Shown piece after piece: positions 59,625 through 64,000 of a stretch of DNA of 64,000 nt (the first letter of the stretch is position 1; each line of letters begins with the position of its first letter). The notes below the pieces were generated by a model that was not told the origin of the DNA, did no database searches, and worked only from the letters and a program-made list of their open reading frames with translations. The DNA is taken from NCBI RefSeq assembly GCF_900169505.1, contig NZ_LT827021.1, forward strand, positions 2,294,001-2,358,000. The letters are read 5' to 3'. Source of the DNA: Arabiibacter massiliensis. Lineage in GTDB: Bacteria > Actinomycetota > Coriobacteriia > Coriobacteriales > Eggerthellaceae. Made by a program: the position numbers and the translations under genes.

Positions 59625-60941
59625 ATGCAGGAGGAGAGGAACGAGTCGCGGGCGGCCCGGCCGCGCTTCTTCACGATCGAGATGTTCACGTTCACCGTCA
59701 CGGTGCTCTCGGGGCTCGTGCTCGTGTGGAACATCGTCGTGCCCGACCGCAACCTGGCGGTGCTGTTCTGCGCGGGAGCCGTGTTCACGCTGTCCATCGT
59801 GGTGGTCATCCGGCTGCTCATGGACCCCGACTCGGTGCGCGCGCGCCAGTCGAACGCCATGCTCAAGCTGGCCAGCCAGACGCTCGCCTGCATGAGCGAA
59901 GGCCTGGACAGCAAGGCCGCGCAGAAGATCTGCGGACTGCTGCTGCCTTCGACGGCGGCCATCGCCGTGGCCATCACCGACAAGGAGCAGATCCTCGGAT
60001 ACGCCGGCTTCGAGGAGGCCGAGAACCCGGCGGGCAGCGACATCCGCACGCATGCCACGCACGCCACCATCGCCGACGGCAACATGCGCATCCTGTTCAC
60101 TCCCGAGGACATCGGTTTCCCGCGCGAGTCGTCCAACATCAAGGCGGCCATCATCGTGCCGCTGTTCGTCGGCCGCGCCGTGGCCGGCACCCTCAAGTTC
60201 TACTACCGCCGCGCCAACCACATCAGCGAGACGCAGAAGTCCATCGCCGAGGGCTTCGGGCAGCTGCTTTCCACGCAGATGGCGGCCTCCGCGCTCGAGG
60301 AGCAGACGAAGCTCGCCACGCGCATGGAGTTGAAGATGCTCCAAAGCCAGATCAACCCGCATTTCCTGTTCAACACCATCAACACCATCGCCTCGCTCAT
60401 CCGCACCGATCCCGAGACGGCGCGCAAGCTTCTGCGCGAGTTCGCCGTGTTCTACCGCCGCACGCTGGAGGATTCGGCCGACCTCATCCTGTTCGCGCGC
60501 GAGATGGAGCAGACGAAGCGCTACTTCACGTTCGAGGTGGCGCGCTTCGGCTCTGATCGCGTGGCCATGGAGGTGGACATCGATCCGCGCGTCGACGACA
60601 TGCTCATCCCGCCGTTCCTCATCCAGCCGCTCGTCGAGAACGCCGTGCGCCACGCCATGCCGTCCGAGGGCAAGCTGACCATCTCCGTGACGGGCGAGGT
60701 GGAGGGCAACAACGTGGTTATCCGCGTCACCGACGACGGCGTGGGCATGACCGAGGAGGCGCGCAACAACATCCTGCATCCCGAGTCGTCGTCGGGCCTG
60801 GGCATCGCGGTGAAGAACGTGCACGACCGCATCCGCGGCTACTTCGGCCCCGGCACGTACATGGACGTGGAAAGCGAGCTGGGCAGCGGCACCAGCGTGA
60901 AGCTCATGTTGGTGGGCGGTGCCCACCGCGAGTACCAGTAG
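59625..60941 (+). CDS. LytS/YehU-type sensor histidine kinase, orphan
   Basis: A 438-residue kinase. Two N-terminal transmembrane helices (FTVTVLSGLVLVWNIVVPDR and AVLFCAGAVFTLSIVVVIRL) are followed by a GAF-like domain (about 80-230; IAVAITDKEQILGYAGFEEA). The His_kinase motif LQSQINPHFLFNTINTIASL lies near residue 245. The HATPase has IQPLVENAVRHAMP and TDDGVGMTEEA, GLGIAVKNVHDRI. LytS-type kinases normally sit beside a LytTR regulator; none is adjacent here, only a parS site and a small gene. The ATG at 59625 follows AGCGGGGAGG. Confidence 0.93.
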   Translation: MQEERNESRAARPRFFTIEMFTFTVTVLSGLVLVWNIVVPDRNLAVLFCAGAVFTLSIVVVIRLLMDPDSVRARQSNAMLKLASQTLACMSEGLDSKAAQKICGLLLPSTAAIAVAITDKEQILGYAGFEEAENPAGSDIRTHATHATIADGNMRILFTPEDIGFPRESSNIKAAIIVPLFVGRAVAGTLKFYYRRANHISETQKSIAEGFGQLLSTQMAASALEEQTKLATRMELKMLQSQINPHFLFNTINTIASLIRTDPETARKLLREFAVFYRRTLEDSADLILFAREMEQTKRYFTFEVARFGSDRVAMEVDIDPRVDDMLIPPFLIQPLVENAVRHAMPSEGKLTISVTGEVEGNNVVIRVTDDGVGMTEEARNNILHPESSSGLGIAVKNVHDRIRGYFGPGTYMDVESELGSGTSVKLMLVGGAHREYQ

Positions 60942-60977
60942 GACTGTCTTCCCTTATCGCCCCAGGTAGAACGCGAA

Positions 60978-60993
60978 TGTTTCACGTGAAACA
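60978..60993. promoter_or_regulatory. parS: parS site 15
   Basis: Perfect 16-bp parS between the convergent LytS-type kinase and the 61012 gene, 60.7 kb from site 1. Confidence 0.95.
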
Positions 60994-61011
60994 TTCAGAG
61001 CGCGCCGCCCT

Positions 61012-61239
61012 CTACGCAAACAAGCCGCCAGCGATGCTGACGATCCACCAGGCGGGCTTCTGATCGACCCGGAACAGGCTCCTGCTGCGGCCCAGCTTCC
61101 GCACGACTCTCACGCTCGGGTTCTCGAACTTTCGGGCGAAGCCGCGCCCGCGCACGCTCATGCCATCGTCGGAGATTCGCAGGACGAGGCGGAGCGGTTC
61201 CCCGCCCTTCGACGCCCGAACGGAATATCGGCGCTTCAT
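61012..61239 (-). CDS. Small basic hypothetical protein
   Basis: A 75-residue basic protein, MKRRYSVRASKGGEPLRLVL and on, with a beta-rich pattern and several Arg/Lys clusters (RVVRKLGRSRSLF). It ends in a hydrophobic stretch (AWWIVSIAGGLFA). The ATG at 61239 has GGGAGGA seven bases upstream, which supports it as a real gene. No family is recognised. Confidence 0.65.
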   Translation of the reverse strand: MKRRYSVRASKGGEPLRLVLRISDDGMSVRGRGFARKFENPSVRVVRKLGRSRSLFRVDQKPAWWIVSIAGGLFA

Positions 61240-61355
61240 GATCTATCCTCCCATTCATCGCGTTGGCTGCGAGCTGCATCCAGACCAGCACACGTGCCTG
61301 TCTCCGTAGAGCTCGACGCACGCGAGAGGGTCGTAATGCCTAGGGGTAGGGTATG

Positions 61356-62090
61356 CTAGCGCCTGAAAGCTCCTATCCCTGAAAACATCGCTGCTGCTAT
61401 AGCGGCATTCTTGGCACCCTGGGCCGCCTCAAGGGTTTGGCCTCCTATATTCAGCATCGCTGATTGATAACGAGATTGCTCCAAGACGTTGACCGCCTCT
61501 TTTGCCGTATCGGCCTTCCCTAACCGTACGATTTCGTAAAGGGCGAAAAGGCTGTATGGATCGCTGTACTCAAAAGCAAAGGGATTGCCCTTTACGGTTA
61601 AGTAATGTTTGTAAACGTCGTCGTACAGCTCGCCCATTTTCTTCGAGTCCCTTTTGATCGCGTAAGATCTCGTTATTTTTAAGACAACAACGATCACGAG
61701 CGGCAGAAGGGCGATGCTTGTCAAAAACCCTGTTGCAACAAAACTCATATACGCAGATGCTACCGTAGAATCGCCGCTGGGAATGCTGGTGCTAAACTGA
61801 GCCAAATACAAGTAGATCGCGGCCCAGATGATCGATACCAAAAGCGGCCAAACTTTGGAATTTTTCCGCTTGCAGTAGTCGATATTTTGATCTAGCTCGG
61901 TCATCTTGTCGTAGTTTTGCTTCTGGCATTCAAATTGAGACCATATTTTGAATATCTCGTTTGCAATTTCCGCGCGCCGATCTGCCGCCTGGCGCTCGCT
62001 ATCCCAAACCGAAGCCGTCAAAGAGCTTCCGCATTGAGAGCAGAACCGGGCTGATTCGTCGTTTTCAATGTGGCATTTTGGACAATGCAT
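61356..62090 (-). CDS. Zinc-ribbon membrane protein
   Basis: A 244-residue protein. An N-terminal zinc ribbon (MHCPKCHIENDESARFCSQC) is followed by a helical segment, two transmembrane helices (VWPLLVSIIWAAIYLYLAQF and FLTSIALLPLVIVVVLKITR) and a helical cytoplasmic C-terminal region ending in an Ala-rich tail. Codon choice is clearly more AT-rich than the neighbours, pointing to acquisition by transfer. The start at 62090 has AAAGGTGGG upstream. No function can be assigned. Confidence 0.8.
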   Translation of the reverse strand: MHCPKCHIENDESARFCSQCGSSLTASVWDSERQAADRRAEIANEIFKIWSQFECQKQNYDKMTELDQNIDYCKRKNSKVWPLLVSIIWAAIYLYLAQFSTSIPSGDSTVASAYMSFVATGFLTSIALLPLVIVVVLKITRSYAIKRDSKKMGELYDDVYKHYLTVKGNPFAFEYSDPYSLFALYEIVRLGKADTAKEAVNVLEQSRYQSAMLNIGGQTLEAAQGAKNAAIAAAMFSGIGAFRR

Positions 62091-62205
62091 ACAACCCACC
62101 TTTCATGTCGGTTAACCTGGCACCATCATTTGGCTTTTCGCAGAGAGGCTTCAAGGCGCATCCCACAGCCAGTGGAAAAGATGGGAAACCGTCGCTGCCG
62201 GTCGC

Positions 62206-62340
62206 TCACGCTTCGAGGTGCGCACCCTTTGCAAGCTTCTCGATAGTTGCTTTGCGGTCGAAGTAGCTGTTAAGTGCCTCGATGAAAAGCCGGTACCCAC
62301 CGCCGAAAGCGGGGCCATAATTCCGCGCGGCAGACGGTAC
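62206..62340 (-). pseudogene. Possible 3' gene remnant in the 62.1-62.8 kb gap
   Basis: Within a 728-bp gap without complete genes, one minus-strand frame ends in a protein-like tail (ARNYGPAFGGGYRLFIEALN then SYFDRKATIEKLAKGAHLEA) and a TGA at 62208-62206. It has no start. The rest of the gap is of mixed composition and includes a plus-strand frame 62547-62732 (MDEDYLQKLGVKIASPAPDA...) without a ribosome binding site and an interrupted dyad TATCGTA/TACGATA near 62457-62491. The whole stretch looks like decayed mobile or foreign DNA. Confidence 0.3.
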
Positions 62341-62775
62341 ACGCCGTATCAGGCTTCCCCGCCGGGTCGGAGCATTGGGGCCCGCCGCGCTCGACCGCAG
62401 ACGGGCGCACGCGGCTCCTTGGAAATATATTCATGATTCTTCCTGCCGCCTTCGTTATCGTACGGGCATCCCTTTGGCAATCATACGATAAGGTAGACAT
62501 ATCCGTCTATTTCGTGGCGATTGTAGCGCATATCGTTCAAACGATGGATGAGGATTACTTACAGAAACTCGGGGTGAAGATAGCGTCGCCAGCACCGGAT
62601 GCCAAAGGGAAGCGGGAGGAGCGCAGGCTTTCGCAGTATGCGCGCACCCTAAACTCAACATGTCGCGAACCTATCTTGTTGTGCGGTTTCGGGACCAAGG
62701 CTCATTTGCAGCGCTTCGCGACTTCTTTATAAAACACCTTTTGACCCAAAGCGGTGCCTCAACGCCACTACGCAA

Positions 62776-62807
62776 AGAAAAAGGTCAGAGCAAAATGCGC
62801 TCTGACC
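62776..62807 (-). terminator. Terminator of tRNA-Arg
   Basis: On the minus strand a 9-bp stem GGTCAGAGC/GCTCTGACC (62799-62807 with 62783-62791) with a 7-nt loop runs into TTTTTCT. It begins 11 nt after the tRNA 3' end. Confidence 0.9.
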
Positions 62808-62818
62808 TGGTATTACTC

Positions 62819-62894
62819 TGGTGCCCCCGGGCGGATTCGAACCGCCGGCACCCGCTTTAGGAGAGCGGTGCTCTGTCCCCTGAGCTACGGAGGC
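62819..62894 (-). tRNA. tRNA-Arg (anticodon CCT)
   Basis: 76 nt including the encoded CCA. Acceptor GCCTCCG/CGGGGGC with A discriminator; the third pair is T-G. The anticodon stem CCGCT/AGCGG encloses CTCCTAA, giving anticodon CCT. The T loop is GGTTCGAATCC. Confidence 0.96.
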
Positions 62895-62903
62895 GCGGAC
62901 GAT

Positions 62904-62909
62904 ATTGTA
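62904..62909 (-). promoter_or_regulatory. -10 element of tRNA-Arg
   Basis: TACAAT on the minus strand ends 9 nt before the mature 5' end at 62894. Confidence 0.55.
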
Positions 62910-62944
62910 GCACAGGCTCCGCGCCCGCGCGGCGAACGTCGTTG

Positions 62945-64000
62945 CTAGAAGCGCAGCGCGCAGGTGAACTCGGACCACCCGATGGAGTCGGTGTCGCGCA
63001 CGTATGCTCCCGGGGTGGGCGCGTGCACGTACGGTACGCCGCCGCTGCCCACGGCGATGCCCACGTGGCCGGGCCGGTACAGCACATCGCCCGGACGCGC
63101 CTCGGCGACGCTTACCACCTGGCGCGCGACGGCGCGCAGATCCTCGGTGTAGTGCGGAAGCGAGACTCCCACCTGCGCGTACGCCCAGCACACCAGGCCC
63201 GAGCAGTCGAACGCATCCGGACCGGCCGCTCCCAAGATGTACGGGCAGCCGATGCGCGACATCGCGTAGCTCACGACGGACCCCTGCGAGGGAACCTCCA
63301 CGCCGTTGCCCGTGGGGACGTCGGGCGTATCGCCGCCGCCGTTGCCGCCCGTCGGGGCGTTCTGCGCCTCGCGCTCGCGCGCCGCCTGCTCCTCGGCCTC
63401 GCGCTGGGCCGCAGCCGCAGCCGCCGCAGCGGCCTGCTCCTGCTCCAGCAGCTCGCGCGCCTCGGCGTCGAGCGACTCCATGAGCGCGCTCGCCTGGGCC
63501 ACCTTCGCCGCATGCTCCTCTTGGACGGCCTTCGCCTCCTCGGCCTTCGCAGCGGCGATGCCCTCCTGCTTTGCGTACTCCTCCTTCGACGCCTCAAGCT
63601 CCTCGCGCAGCGTCTTCGTCTCGGCCACGAGGGCGGCGTCGCTCTCGTTGACGCGGTTGAGGATGTCCCAGTTCTGGGTGAACTCCGCGAACGACGCGGC
63701 ACCCAGCACGAAGTCGAAGAACGTCGCCGAGCCGGTGCGGTACATGCCGCGAGCACGCGCTCCCAGCCGCTCTTGCAGCGAGGCGATCTGCGCGGACGTC
63801 TCGTCGATCTTGACCTGCTCGGCCGCCATGGCCTCTTGGGCCGCCTCCTGCTCGGTGAGGGCCAGATGGTAGTTGCCCTCCGCCGTCTCGAGCTCGGCCT
63901 GCAAGCCGATCAGCTGGTTGCGGACGGCGTCGGCCTCGGCCTGCTTCTCAGCGGCGGTCGTGCCGAACGCGGAAGCGGGGAAGGCGAGGGCGGCGATGGC
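62945..64000 (-). CDS. NlpC/P60 peptidoglycan endopeptidase with coiled-coil N-terminus (5' end cut)
   Basis: At least 352 residues; the frame runs off the right edge. The visible start AIAALAFPASAFG is the end of a signal peptide. A long coiled coil follows (about 20-225), as in PcsB/RipA-type hydrolases regulated by FtsEX. A Gly/Thr linker precedes the NlpC/P60 domain with catalytic Cys in FDCSGLVCWAYAQVG, His in RPGHVGIAVG and a third polar residue in PYVHAPTPG. It should cleave D-Glu/meso-DAP-type bonds in the cell wall during division. Confidence 0.93.
   Translation of the reverse strand, partial: AIAALAFPASAFGTTAAEKQAEADAVRNQLIGLQAELETAEGNYHLALTEQEAAQEAMAAEQVKIDETSAQIASLQERLGARARGMYRTGSATFFDFVLGAASFAEFTQNWDILNRVNESDAALVAETKTLREELEASKEEYAKQEGIAAAKAEEAKAVQEEHAAKVAQASALMESLDAEARELLEQEQAAAAAAAAAQREAEEQAAREREAQNAPTGGNGGGDTPDVPTGNGVEVPSQGSVVSYAMSRIGCPYILGAAGPDAFDCSGLVCWAYAQVGVSLPHYTEDLRAVARQVVSVAEARPGDVLYRPGHVGIAVGSGGVPYVHAPTPGAYVRDTDSIGWSEFTCALRF

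Overview
The window looks like the origin-proximal part of a high-GC Coriobacteriia chromosome, most likely family Eggerthellaceae (Eggerthella/Gordonibacter-like). This is inferred from gene content: an HspR-type dnaK-grpE-dnaJ-hspR-clpB heat-shock locus, a TAT-exported molybdopterin oxidoreductase with its own FeS subunit, TorD chaperone and membrane anchor, a DUF5679 zinc protein, QueT, and a haem-motif histidine kinase. ParA and ParB open the window, and fifteen perfect copies of the 16-bp parS palindrome TGTTTCACGTGAAACA are scattered through it, so oriC is probably close to the left edge.

Layout. 0-5.3 kb: parA-parB with dense parS sites, rlmN, ddl, and a membrane-anchored protein. 5.3-20 kb: a DnaQ-DinG exonuclease/helicase with parS inside its frame, a coiled-coil membrane protein, a giant M28-peptidase-like protein lacking catalytic residues, DUF5679, a HAD phosphatase, tRNA-Gly(CCC), VanZ, an XRE regulator, an IS30-like element flanked by a 13-bp direct repeat, an LCP cell-wall ligase and galE. 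20-25 kb: a gene-poor stretch with a probable small RNA and a 221-bp foldback, then pgm, nikR, hypE and a ferredoxin. 25.2-32.5 kb: the heat-shock locus, with grpE split by a roughly 235-bp insertion. 32.5-43.7 kb: a putative cyclic-amide (hydantoin/oxoproline-like) catabolic island made of an M29-like peptidase, DUF1177, DUF917, HyuA/oxoprolinase, a nitrilase-fold amidase and an NCS1 permease, controlled by two AlbA_2/RecG-like regulators and a 5'-truncated Crp-family gene. 44-50 kb: a small membrane protein, TrkH, an OB-fold-like exported protein, RsgA and a two-component system. 50-51.5 kb: an AbiE toxin-antitoxin pair. 51.7-56.4 kb: the molybdoenzyme operon, whose catalytic gene is frameshifted in an A-run and whose base composition is mosaic. 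56.4-64 kb: queT with a pseudoknot-capable leader, a glycosyltransferase, TauE/SafE, an orphan LytS-type kinase, small proteins, tRNA-Arg(CCT) and an NlpC/P60 hydrolase cut by the window edge.

The most unusual signals are regulatory. Each of the two AlbA_2/RecG-like regulator genes is preceded by its own array of direct repeats phased at about 20 bp, with unrelated repeat words (AATGAT and TTGTACTTT). parS sites are built into the parA and rlmN promoters, into terminator hairpins (including a perfect 46-bp palindrome) and into a coding frame. A near-consensus promoter drives a probable RNA of about 85 nt with its own terminator. The queT leader can form an H-type pseudoknot. All calls come from reading the sequence and the translations; no database search was run.
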